Source: Euonymus europaeus
Lineage: Eukaryota; Streptophyta; Magnoliopsida; Celastrales; Celastraceae
Reading direction: 5' to 3'
Length of the DNA: 64,000 nucleotides
NCBI GenBank assembly: GCA_963580455.1
Contig: OY756957.1
Coordinates: forward strand, 873,001 to 937,000
The notes under the pieces were generated by a model. It did not search any database. It saw nothing but the letters and a program-made list of their open reading frames with translations, and had not been told where the DNA came from. Shown one piece after another: positions 12,482-23,203 of this stretch. Position 1 is the stretch's first letter. Each line of letters starts with the position of its first letter. A program made the translations under genes and the position numbers.

Positions 12482-12825
12482 CAAAACATTAAAAAAAACA
12501 AAAAAAAAACTAGTCTCAAATACTCCAATCCGTTTAATTCATAGAATCAAAACCCTATTTCCCTCTTTATTTTCCTCTCACCCCGACTCTGTTTCATCTC
12601 TCTCCCTCCCTTACACGATAAGGACGATCAATGGCGACGAAATGGACAGCGAGGACACGTACTATATTGATTGTCAAACACTATTGAATCGCAATTACTC
12701 CCCAACCAGAGATAACCACAGCTATTGCTTGTTAGCTTCGTCAATTATATTGATAAATTTATCAATTATTGGCTACCAATAATGATTAAATGGTATACTG
12801 ATAAATGTTTTACCGATGTTAATGA
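12482..12825. other. RlmH promoter side / copia junction spacer
   Basis: Probable promoter of the leftward RlmH gene, with pyrimidine-rich CTCTCTCCCTCCC near 12598-12612. No coding sequence. It abuts the copia LTR. Confidence 0.5.
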
Positions 12826-13283
12826 TGTTACGATTTGAACCTCAAATACGCAGCGGATTGAACAAATCGCCGAAACCCCTGTTTTGAAAATCAAGAACAA
12901 AACCAATGGATTGTGTAGAATCAAGTAGAGATAAAGAGTAATCAAAACATAAAGAACACAAGAATTACGTGGTTCGGCGTTAGCCCACGTCCACGTGAAG
13001 AAGGGTGATCGATTTTCTTATTTTGGGTTGAGAGAATACACTTTCACACACTGAAAAAACAAACACTGGGTTCAATTTTAACCCAGAAAACGCGCCACAG
13101 TAACTCGCCTAGGCGCTAACGCTCAAAATCACACTATGTACTGGACGCTAAAGTAACCCGCCTAGGTGCTACAGTAACCACGCCCAGTCCAGATTGTTCA
13201 TTGATCAACCACAACACCAAAAACCGAATCTGCTCTAGGCGCTACAGTAACGCGCCTAGGCGCACCGCCTAGTACAGTCAACA
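12826..13283 (-). mobile_element. Copia retrotransposon 3' LTR
   Basis: A 458-bp LTR on the reverse strand. It begins TGTTGACTG and ends CGTAACA, so its ends are TGTT...AACA. Directly 5' of it on the reverse strand is a purine-rich GAGGTGGAGATT tract (13285-13298), the usual copia polypurine tract. Inside are several copies of a GCGCCTAGGCG / CTACAGTAAC phrase. No partner LTR occurs in the window. Confidence 0.85.
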
Positions 13284-13471
13284 AATCTCCACCTCGACAC
13301 TGATTTTCAAATCTGTGACGACCACGCCTGCATAGACAACAAATGCAAAACATACTCCATGCAGCAACATATACCCAATCTCCCAAACAACGGCTGCACC
13401 ATCGCAATGGCTGCCTACGTACACCTCAAGGATCAAGCCCATCGTAATTCTATCAAATGCCTCCACCGAGG

Positions 13472-14158
13472 CTAACCATCAACAGAGAGGATATGGAGCA
13501 AGTCGAGACAGAGACTGAACTTGCTCACCGGAACCACCTTGGTTAACATATCGGCTGAATTCTCCTTTGTATCAACCTTCTTCACAAATATGGCACCTTC
13601 ATCAAGGATCTTGCGGATGAAATGATACCTAATCTTAATGTGCTTGGTCTTCGAATGATAAGCCTGATTCTTCGCCAAATGAATGGCCCCCATGTTATCA
13701 CAATACACATCGAGCTTGCTTTGCAACAAACCCAACTCACCATACATACCAAGCAACCATTCAGCTTCCTTCACAGCCTCATTAAGAGTCATATACTCTG
13801 CCTCCGTAGATGACAAAGCCACAGTAGACTGCAAAGTAGACCTCCAACTAATCGGTCCTCCTGTCAAAGTAAAAACTAATCCAATAGTAGACCGACTATT
13901 GTCCAAATCACCAGCAAAATCAGAATCCACATATCCAGCACTCAACACATTCTCATACATAATTTTTTCAAACATTAAATCAACATCCACAGTACCATGC
14001 AAATACCGCAGAATCCATTTCACAACTTGCCAATGACCCTTGTCAGGATTATGCATATATCTGCTCACCAAACTAACAACATGTGAAATATCAGGTCTAG
14101 TACACACCATAGCATACATCAAGCTACCTACCGCATTAGCATATATATGGAACAACAA
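13472..14158 (-). pseudogene. Copia polyprotein fragment: end of RT and RNase H
   Basis: A 228-codon open stretch on the reverse strand matches the C-terminus of a Ty1/copia polyprotein. AVGSLMYAMVCTRPDIS is the end of reverse transcriptase. RNase H follows with YVDSDFAGDLD, STEAEYMTL, VYCDNMGAIHLAKN and HIKIRYHFIRK, then ENSADMLTK near the end. The upstream gag, protease, integrase and most of the RT are absent. The homology stops at about 14150, so the element is 5'-truncated. Together with the LTR at 12826-13283 it forms one decayed insertion between RlmH and the GT14 pseudogene. Confidence 0.9.
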
Positions 14159-14389
14159 TTCCTTTGAGACATTATTCCGCTAATGAATTTTATGTATTCA
14201 GATATCTTCTTTTGAATTTCTCATTTTATTTGCGCGTGTCAAATTTTATGTCGTCATCATCATCATCAAAAATTTTATATCAAACCAGTGGATCCATACA
14301 TGAATGTTTAGGTGAGAAATTTATGCTACAACCGGATATTTTTTTTATCTATTCCTGAATCAATTTAGTTTTTCTATTTTTGATTATCT

Positions 14390-14771
14390 ATTCGTAGTGG
14401 ATTTTCTATGAATGTGCAAAACTGCAATTTTGAGATGCAATACATTCTTTAATTGGATGAGAGTCCCACAATGTGTTCACCAAATGGCATTGTGAACTTG
14501 TTCTTCAGTTTTTAATCGATTTAAACAAGATTGAGTCCTGGTATTCATGACAGGACTTTGAAACTGAATCCATATGCTATATTCGTAGTGGATTTTCTAT
14601 GAATGTGCAAAACTGCAATTTTGAGATGCAATACATTCTTTAATTGGATGAGAGTCCCACAATGTGTTCACCAAATGGCATTGTGAACTTGTTCTTCAGT
14701 TTTTAATCGATTTAAACAAGATTGAGTCCTGGTATTCATGACAGGACTTTGAAACTGAATCCATATGCTAT
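14390..14771. repeat. Perfect 191-bp tandem duplication
   Basis: The unit at 14390-14580 (starting ATTCGTAGTGGATTTTC, ending CATATGCTAT) is repeated immediately and without visible difference at 14581-14771. It has no coding match. It lies just upstream of the first surviving exon of the GT14 pseudogene. Complete identity points to a recent event or an assembly duplication. Confidence 0.95.
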
Positions 14772-14933
14772 AGATCATTCAACCACAAACTGGAAGTAAA
14801 TCAAATTCTTTACAATTGGTCAAACCCATAATTTTAATGACATCATTTATTTCTAGTTATACTGTTAGGTTATTAGTGCATATGGAAATGAAATGAAACC
14901 ATGGAATCGATAAAATTATTAAGTTGCTTGCAG

Positions 14934-17137
14934 GTAGCCTGGGGAAAGATTTCAATGGTTGATGCGGAGAAAAGACTGTTGGCAAATGCACTCCTAGACC
15001 CCGATAACCAGCACTTTTGTTTTGTTGTCTGACAGGTGATTATCAGATTTATCTTAGAAAACCCTCTAGGTTTATTAATCCATGTTTGATGTTGATGCTT
15101 TAAGATATTATGTAATCCTTTTCTTCCACCTTTTATTCCAGTTGCGCGCCCTTGCATAATTTTGACTATGTATATAACTATCTCATGTTCTCAAATGTCA
15201 GCTTTATTGACGGTAAGCATGGCATATTTTGCATAGGGGAGTCCTTATCTTGACATTTAGTTTATTTGCTTCAGTAGAATATTTCTGCTAGTTGTATATT
15301 TTTCTTTTTCGCCTTCAAAGTTCTGTATATGATTTGGATCTCTCTCTCTAGTTTTGAGGATCCTGGTCCACATGGAACTGGAAGGTATTCAGATTTCAGA
15401 GCATATGATGCCTGAAGTTGAAAACAAGAAATTTGGTAAGGGTTCACAGGTACATTATTTTTAGCATATGAGCATTAAATTTTTCCTGAGGTTAGTGTTT
15501 ATTAGTTTATCTCAAAAGATATTTGGTATGTGGGAACAAAGTTTTTCTCTCATGATTGATGGGATCATAAGTCTACTTTTGTAACAAAGTCAATCGGGGT
15601 ATACCTCATGCTCATCTTTAGTATGTTTCTTTTTTATTCCAGTGGTTCTCCATGAAGCGCCAGCATGCCATAATAGTTATGGCAGACAGCCTGTATTACA
15701 CAGAACTTAAGCTTTACTGCAAGGTAACCTGTTCATTATCATAATAAATGTGCTTTGTTTGTTTCATGGTTGATAAGTCTTTGCAATTGGCCTCTGCAAT
15801 CAAAAACAATAAATTTAATCTCTCTTTTGGGAGGATATTATATACATATTGTTTTCCACGTGTAACTTTATACCAATTTATCCTTTTTCATTATGTACTT
15901 TACGGATTTTTCTTAGTCTTGACAAAGCTTTTTACTACAGAACATTTTGTGGTTTTGTCATTTATGCATCCTTTCCTGCATGTGTCTTGCCTGGTGTATG
16001 CTTGCTTTTGTTGTTTCATTGGAACTGCATGTCGATAAAATATAAATACTTCTGCAGCTCTTCAACTTGACTGTTCCCCAAAATTTTGGTGGTGGCTCTA
16101 TTTTGTTGTTTCACTGTTATTCTTCCCTTAATAAATAACATGAATTGCTTCCAAGTTTATAGATGAGACACCAATTGGTTATGACAGTGTTGATCATGGT
16201 AGAGTTGTATATAGTATCTACAATGGTTATCATATTATAATGACATCCATTCATTCAGAAATCACAAACAACCAATTAATTTGCGTCTTCCATCCTTAGA
16301 AGTTATTTTATGCATTCCTTTGCATGTGCTTGATTAGTATACAACAATACATATTTGGTTTTGCTGCCCAATCTTGCTGTTATAGAAATTAATGTGAAAC
16401 TTTGGAAGTTGTAAGTTTCTAACTATTTGACAGTGGTGGCCTCAAATTCTCAGCCAAACATGGATGGACGAAACTGCTATGCTGATGAGCATTACTTGCC
16501 GACTCTATTTCGTGTCAGTACATGAACCTTTGCTCTTCTTGTACTTAATCGTCTCTTTGTTTTTTATTTTTTTCACCATTGTCTTCCTGAGATGATAGAT
16601 CCCGTTGGCATTGCAAATTGGTCAGTAACACATGTTGATTGGTCCGAGGGAAAGTGGCATCCAAAAGCATACAGGGTTCAAGATGTTACTTATGAGCTTC
16701 TTAAGAAAATTACAGTAAGCCTCAGATATCTTAATCTTATGCTTGCTCGTTTTTCATTTGACGGATTTCTCTACCTACATATGATGGACTCAGCAACATT
16801 TTGTTCCCATTACAGTCCATTGATGAAAATATGCATCGTACAAGTGATTCCAAGGTACAAAATTATGTACTTCTGATATGTTTGTATGATTACATACACA
16901 TAAATTGGGAATGAGTGATTTGGTTTGCCTTTTTCCTCTTTAATTTCTAAAATCCTTCCCAATCAAGACTAAAATTCGGCGGTATGGGTTGCATTTGCCA
17001 CTGCAGAAGACAGTGACTGTCAAACCTTGCTTATGGAACGGAATGAAGCGGCCTTGCTATTTATTTGACCGGAAGTTTTTATCCTGAAACTCTGGATAGA
17101 TTGTTTGTTCCTCTTCTCCAATTATACAAGAGTTTAG
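14934..17137 (+). pseudogene. Core-2/I-branching GlcNAc-transferase-like (GT14/DUF266), 5'-truncated and frameshifted
   Basis: Exon pieces of a plant Golgi GT14/DUF266 protein: 14934-15035 (AWGKISMVDAEKRLLANAL), 15142-15212 (NFDYVYNYLMFSNVSFID), 15352-15449, 15643-15723 (WFSMKRQHAIIVMADSLYY), 16454-16513 (NMDGRNCYADEHYLPTLF), 16592-16714 (IANWSVTHVDWSEGKWHPK), 16816-16854, 17007-17137 (PCLWNGMKRPCYLFDRKF). The membrane-anchor exon and start of the catalytic domain are missing upstream. Frame breaks: one extra T before VLLSD (about 15013-15017); one base missing plus 7 added in the 15352 exon, which restores frame but replaces FEDPGPHG; one extra T at about 17080; and four extra bases at about 17103-17108. 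Splice sites remain usable, so decay is fairly recent. Family identity is firm; the orthologue is unknown. Confidence 0.88.
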
Positions 17138-18259
17138 CACTTCTCTGTCATTTCTATTCTTCGAGTGACGGGGACCCCTAGCCCACAGCTAGTTATATTA
17201 CATAACTTCCGAATGTAATTCTCCAGCGCTGCATTTTGATGGAAGTTCCAGAATGAAGATTAGTGGCTATAAATTTTAGGATCTGCTTCTTGATTTGGAG
17301 GTTGTCGGCTTGCTTCTTCTTGCTGCTTGCTCTTGGGTCGACTGGACTGATTTACACAATTTTGTGCTTCTCTATTCTTCTTTTCTTTGTTATGGAAGTC
17401 TCCGTGATTATTCAAGTATTCAGTGTATGCTACAAGAATTCTTGTTTCCATTATTAATTTTTGTTCTACTGGAGCTTCAATTGTTCTTCTATTTTCTTAC
17501 TTATTATTATTACCAATACAGGCAGAGAATTTTTAGATCACAACTTGTTGTAATTTCGTGTTATTTGGTTTGCAATATATATCATGCTGCTTATCAAGAA
17601 AAATGGGTAATTTTGCTTGTTTGTTTTTCTGCTCAGTAATTTGTTTTGGTTCTTATGCGGTCGATAGAGCGTTTGTTTATTGTTGAAAAAAGGATCATTT
17701 ATAAAATAAAACAAACACACAAATCGCCATGCCTGTCGCATCAAAGGGCCCAACGCTACCATCGGAGATGCTTCCAGATCAGTTGTCAGGAAAGCAGCGC
17801 ATCCGCAACTACAATGGTTTAGGGCCCAACAATTTTATTTTAAGTTTTATTTTTATTATATAAAATATGATCTTTATATATTTATTTACAGCTGTAAGAT
17901 ATATTTATTAATATAATCACATCAATAAAACATATTTTTTAATATAAAATTATTACTCACACTACTAATCTTTCATTCCTCCATAATTTTTTTCATTTAT
18001 ATTATTTATGGATCCCACTTTCAATACGCAAAATCAAACCATATAGCCATATCAGCATTACACAAAAATATCTACGTGGCGCATTTAAGACCTTTCCGTT
18101 CCCTCGAAGAACCAAACACCCATCACTTTACATCATTGGATCTTGACCGTCAGTTCCTCCAACTGTCTAAAGTGCGCGGAAAGCAACCCAAAATATTTCT
18201 CGCCTTATCAGAGGGAAAGACTTTTTTTTTTTTTTTGTGTTGCGTTCTCTCCTTCGTTA
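17138..18259. other. Spacer and SELH promoter; no gene recognised
   Basis: AT-rich between 17820 and 18060. Open frames at 17260-17640 are low-complexity hydrophobic translations of T-rich DNA. A poly-T run at 18222-18236 lies just before the SELH start. Confidence 0.5.
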
Positions 18260-21200
18260 ATGGCGCCGAGAAAGCGAAAGACCGGGGTAGAGAAGAAATC
18301 AGCGGATGCGGGTACGACGGTCGGCAGAGTGACTCGGAGCGGGACTTCCCGCTCTAAGTTGGATGCGTTGCCTCAGCAGAATGTGAGGAAGACGAAGAAA
18401 GCGAAAACAAGCAATGATAAAAATACTAAGCCGGAGGAGAAAACGGTGGACTCTGAGAATGGGAACGGGGGAGACCTGGAACGGGCAGAGGAAGAGAAAG
18501 AAACGAAGGATGCTGATGCTGCGGTGGCCAAGAGGACCATCATTATTGAACACTGGTAAGTTATTTTTTCTTTCCTTTTCTGTTCCTTTTTGGATGCTGT
18601 TAAAATTAATGCAGTATGATGGAGGTTATTAGACAAATAGAGGAAGTGAGGTTATGCTTGTTTTGATATCTAAATGCTGATTGAGTTTAGGGTTTTAGAG
18701 TCAGGTGGTATTTAAGAATAGCTTCCTGTTAATATCCTAGTCGGTATTTTTGGTAGCTGAGAATAACTTCTTGGAATATGATTTTTATTGCCAACATAAC
18801 TGTATTTTGGATTGTACTTTTCATTTATTCACTATATCAATCGCATAAATTGCTGTTGGGAAGAAGTGAAAACACATTCCAATGCCTGTGTGGGCGGCTA
18901 CCCCTTTTTTTAAATGTTGCTTCAATTCCATGATAAATCGCTGTATTCGTAATAGTTTAAGATTAGGTGAATTCAATCATACATAATTACATATTCTGTT
19001 TTGCCTACTGTCTCTACTTCCCCTTTCATCCCGCCCTTTTTTGTTTTGTTGGCAAGAAATTAGAGGATAACTTTGTGTGCGAAGCCTGATGGTTTGATAA
19101 TATTATTTTAGAATGGTTAGTGCTTTTTGTCAAATGCTTCTGTTAAGCTTGTGGAGAAATGGGTATATGGTAAGGGAAACTGATGTTTGTTGATACCTTG
19201 ATATATATAACAAGAGATCGATTTCAATTTTGCTTAACACACCCTGCTTGAAATGTTTTTAGAAGATTTATTTGTATTTGCTTCGGAGGATTCACTATGT
19301 TGTTGAGTGATGTGAAGAAGTTCATTATTCTTCACCTTGTATTTTGTCTTGTAAATGTTTATTGGGGAAAAGGGGTGATGTTTACATTATGTGTCATCTT
19401 TTCTTATAGTCTATTGTTTCACTGCAGCAAGCAGTGCACATCATTCAAGAAAAGGGCTGATATGGTGAAAACTGGTTTGGAGGAAGGTGTTCCTGGTATC
19501 AATGTCATTCTGAACCCCGAGAAGGTAATTTCACTGAATGCAGTTCTTTGGAATGAGTCTCAAACTCAAAGGTCTTGGGTTTCGAAACTTCCCTGGTGTG
19601 ATGCAGCATTAAATTGTACTAATGTTTTCCTGTGTGTTAGTATGACCCACACTGCAAGTGTGGGTCCAATGCAAACTTAAATTGGTATTGAGTTTACACG
19701 CCGTTGGACAGTCAACACTTTTTGTTTGCTCACTAATGCAATAGCATACTTTTCTACATTCTTGACTGTTGTCCAGTGACATTCTGTACTGTTCAGTTTG
19801 AGACTGAATTTCTGTTCTGAAAGATTTTACCGAACTCACAGAATTTGCATGCTATGTAGGCTAAGTTACTTTGTGAAAATAAAAATTGTCTTGACAATTT
19901 GGTAAGGCTTCTGAAGATGGACATTTATGGTGTTTGCAGCATTTACTTTAAATATTTCTGCTGATTTTATTTTCAGTTAATTGTTTATAATTTGATGTAA
20001 AATTTATCTGTGGAAGCTGCATTGTCATTTATTTTGCCTTGATTATTTTTTTTCTTTCTTTGGTAACAACTTATGGTTGGAGTGACAACGTTAGTTTACT
20101 CAGGAGCAGTGACTCGTGGATTTTGTTGATCTCTTTATAGTAGGCCTTTTGTTAAGTTTTTCCCTTTTTCATTTCTCCCCTTATGTTATTCTAACAGCCA
20201 AGGAGGGGATGCTTTGAAGTACGGGAGGATGGTGGGGAGACATTCATCAGTCTTCTGGTAATACTTATTGTAGTTGGACTGTATAGTTTTCCACTTTACT
20301 TCTATTTCTGCTTGCTTATTGTGCAGTGATTCTTTTTCTGAATGTGGACTCTTGTAGCTTGATACACGGTCGTGTGCTCGGTGTTAATGATAAGTTCCAT
20401 TGCTTTTGTTTGTTTACAAATCGTGTTGCTACTTGCTAGTTTTATTTCTTTAATTTATGTACATGATTTGCTTATCATGTGGCCTAGTGATAGAGTTGCA
20501 GAGATCACATGATTGATTCTTAAAATCATTCTCTCCATATATTATGTGGGGGAAAAATTGTGTATATCATGTTTGTCCCCGACCACCGTGGGAGCCTTGT
20601 TCACAGAAATTGTTTACCTTTTACAAGCAAGCATATGGGATGGTGGTAGAGTTGTAGGGGTGCAACCTAGAAGTTGCAGCCTTGCAGGTTCAATTTTTGG
20701 AAACAACTTCTCCACATATGATGTGGACTTGTGGCGATAAGGTCTGCGTGTCGCTAACCTGCCCTTTGAGAGAGCGTTGTGTGCTTGAGTTGTTTATTTT
20801 TTTTACATGATATGCTGGACAATTAAGATATGTTAACAAGTTGGAGTTCAGTGTTTTGCTTCGACAGTTGATTCTTAATCATAGTGTCTTTATATCGTGT
20901 AGTGGATGCTTGCCAGATGGTTTAAGTGCGATCTTATTTGCAAGTGATAGAGCTCCATGCATTCGGACGAAAGTTGATGAGCCAAGAAAAGTTGGTGAAT
21001 TATTTGAATTTTTGTGTTACTATAATGTCGAGATAGATAAACAAATTGTCATGTTCGCTTGTGTGGTTTCCAGGAGCTGCTTTCTTTTGATTGTGGGGCT
21101 AATTACATGTTTGTATATTTATCTAAACCTGAAACCTTAGGCCTCTAGTATTTGATCTATCTGCATATATTAACCTTTACTTTTCTTCACGTTTAACCAA

Positions 21201-21616
21201 TATGGGGCCCTAGTATGTGCATCCTAACTCTCTGATTTGGCCTGTATGAACAAGGCAAGTCACAATAGTTAATAGATAGCCACAATGTAACTTAATGCAT
21301 CCGTTGCTATGGAAAGTAAATGACATGTGGTGTTTGTATTAACATTTGACGAGAAGATGAATAAACGATTAAACGTCGTTTTTATGGATAATTTACACTC
21401 TGGGATTGAGTTCATTTGCTGCTGTGAGGTTCATTCTCTTGCTAAATATCTTAAGATGTTTTGACCAAATACTACTGAGATGCTCTCTTGATCCTTGGAG
21501 TTGACTCACTTTTTGCTTATTTGTTATCTGCGCAGGACATGAAACGTCCATTCAAGCGAATGAAGGACCTTGACATGGATAAAGTCACCTCAGAGATAAT
21601 TGAAAAGGTAGAATGA
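18260..21616 (+). CDS. Selenoprotein H-like redox protein (Cys form)
   Basis: Homologue of the Rdx-family protein SELH, a thioredoxin-fold nuclear redox protein. Four exons: 18260-18555, 19428-19524, 20198-20257, 21536-21616, giving 177 residues. The N-terminal 90 residues are basic and charged (MAPRKRKTG, KTKKAKTS), as in AT-hook/nuclear-targeting leaders. The Rdx fold starts at IIIEHCKQC; CKQC is the CxxC redox site, split by intron 1, where animals have CxxU. Then come NPEKPRRGCFEVREDGGE and SLLDMKRPFKRMKDLDMD. The reading frame ends normally at TGA, with no in-frame TGA inside. In Arabidopsis the homologue (At4g31360, from memory) neighbours the same genes as here. The third intron carries two Au-like SINE copies. 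Confidence 0.92.
20479..20628 (+). mobile_element. Au-type SINE, first copy (degenerate)
   Basis: Starts GTGGCCTAGTGATAGAGTTG (box-A-like). It continues through CTCTCCATATATTATGTGGGGG to CCGTGGGAGCCTTGTTCAC and GTTTACCTTTT, the phrases that close Au SINEs in many flowering plants. The box B part is eroded. Located in intron 3 of the SELH gene. Confidence 0.6.
20638..20772 (+). mobile_element. Au-type SINE, second copy
   Basis: Carries GGTGGTAGAGTTGTAGGGG and GTGCAACCTAGAAGTTGCAG, then box B-like GCAGGTTCAATTTTTGG, AACTTCTCCACATATG, GGCGATAAGGTCTGCGTG and a final CTGCCCTTTGAG. This is the tRNA-derived Au SINE layout; it lacks the middle GACC...GTGGGAGCC segment. It follows the first copy by about 10 bases, in the same direction. 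Confidence 0.65.
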
Positions 21617-23203
21617 TGGGCTGAACAGTAGTTGTTTGGTGAATCGCTATGCTGATTATATGATTACCGGGGATTAAATTCTGATAGTACCACATTACCT
21701 TTTGGATGTTCTTGGTGGACTTCTAGGATGAGACAATTTATACAAGTTTTTGGTAGCTGTTATGTACTCCAAGTATTAGTTTTTGTTAATGCATTATGCA
21801 TGATGTGAAATTAACTAATGAAGTAGGATGGCATTTTACAAATTGAAAATCTTTTGCACAGCATGGCTTTTGGTTTCTCGGTTTTTTAATTATGTTATTG
21901 TTTGCGCTCCATTGTGGTATTTTTTTTTTGCGTTTATTCTATTAACTTGCCCGCAGATGTATTTGCTGTCATTTGAATCAGGCATACTTGCTTTCATGTT
22001 CTGGACTCGAACTCTAAAAATTCTTCAAGAGTGAAATTTAATTTTTTAATTGGCTAAACTTGACAGGCATCCCTTGAAAAGAAAAAGAAAAAAAAAGTAC
22101 TATTGGAGGGAATAGACTAGACACAGTTTAGGGTTCAAGGACCGGGGCCAAGGTAAATTCATATCCGGGCCGGATGGCAAGATGCGGAAATGAATATTTC
22201 TGGGCCAAAAAGGCAGTAATATTCTTTTTCTTTCCTGCTTGATATCTGTTTATTAGAAACTATGATACAGTCAAATGGACTGACTTTCTCGCATGTATAA
22301 AAAGAGAGGAAGACTGTACATATATTATTGACTTTCTCGCTTCCCGCAACATATTAACCCATTAAGTATGACCCGGCCCAGACATTGTTCTTCCATGCAC
22401 TTACTTGTTGTCTCTCTTCCAGAATGCTTCTCAAATCTCAAATGTGGACCTCTCCTACATCATAAAACATGGCATCTTGAAAAGAATTTACAATGCAAAT
22501 TAACATGACAATACTTTGGCCAAGTTCGATTATTAATCTGTAGTGCCAATTGTGAACATAACTGAAATGCAAGGAAAGCCATAGTTTTCAATGGCTACAT
22601 GTTGCGCACAAGACTTGAGTCCAACTCTAGCTAACAAGAGCCTAAAGACACAGTCGAACAGTTTTAAAGAAAGTGACCAAAAAACCAAAGGAAACCCCCC
22701 ATCATATCTCTTGACCTCCCTCACAAGTCACATGGTGAAGTCTCAAAACCAGGAAGATGGTAGTCATGCATTAATTCACAAAAAAATAAGAAAGTCCTGA
22801 TCAGTCAGCTTAGAAGAGTGTAATTCTGTTGACATTTACCCAGTTTAATCTCCACCATTCTATATGAATAAATAATAAAAAAATCTAGAATAGAATTCTT
22901 GAGTTTATTCACAGAAACATACCCAGTTTACATGTCATAAAACGACCTTGTCACAATAAATGTTAAAATAATGACCCAATTATTTTCAAAATTGGAAACT
23001 GGAATGAATTTTGTTTTCCAAAACTCGGAAACTGATTCCGAACACACTGTTAAATATAAAATTCCATAACCACATAATTAACATCGTGTGGCGCTCGAAC
23101 TTTTCACTCATTCCCAACCGATTTTCGAAAATTCTCCACATTCTCAATTTTTATTAAAATCAGCACTCTCAAAAATCAAATTTCACATCCCCAAACTACG
23201 ACC
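21617..23203. other. Spacer between SELH and ABC1K; no gene recognised
   Basis: 3' flank of SELH and promoter of the ABC1K gene. A poly-A-rich GAAAAAGAAAAAAAAAG lies at 22080-22096. No coding or repeat family identified. Confidence 0.5.

Noticed and set aside
13683..14036. 117-codon forward frame
   Set aside because: It is the antisense shadow of the copia RNase H coding region.
12821..14186. AATGA at both sides of the copia remnant as a target duplication
   Set aside because: The right copy lies some 30 bases beyond the end of recognisable copia sequence, and a 5-mer match in AT-rich DNA is expected by chance; the element is simply truncated.
18260..21616. Selenocysteine use in the SELH homologue
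   Set aside because: The redox site is CKQC with an ordinary TGC codon and no in-frame TGA; land-plant SELH proteins are Cys forms.
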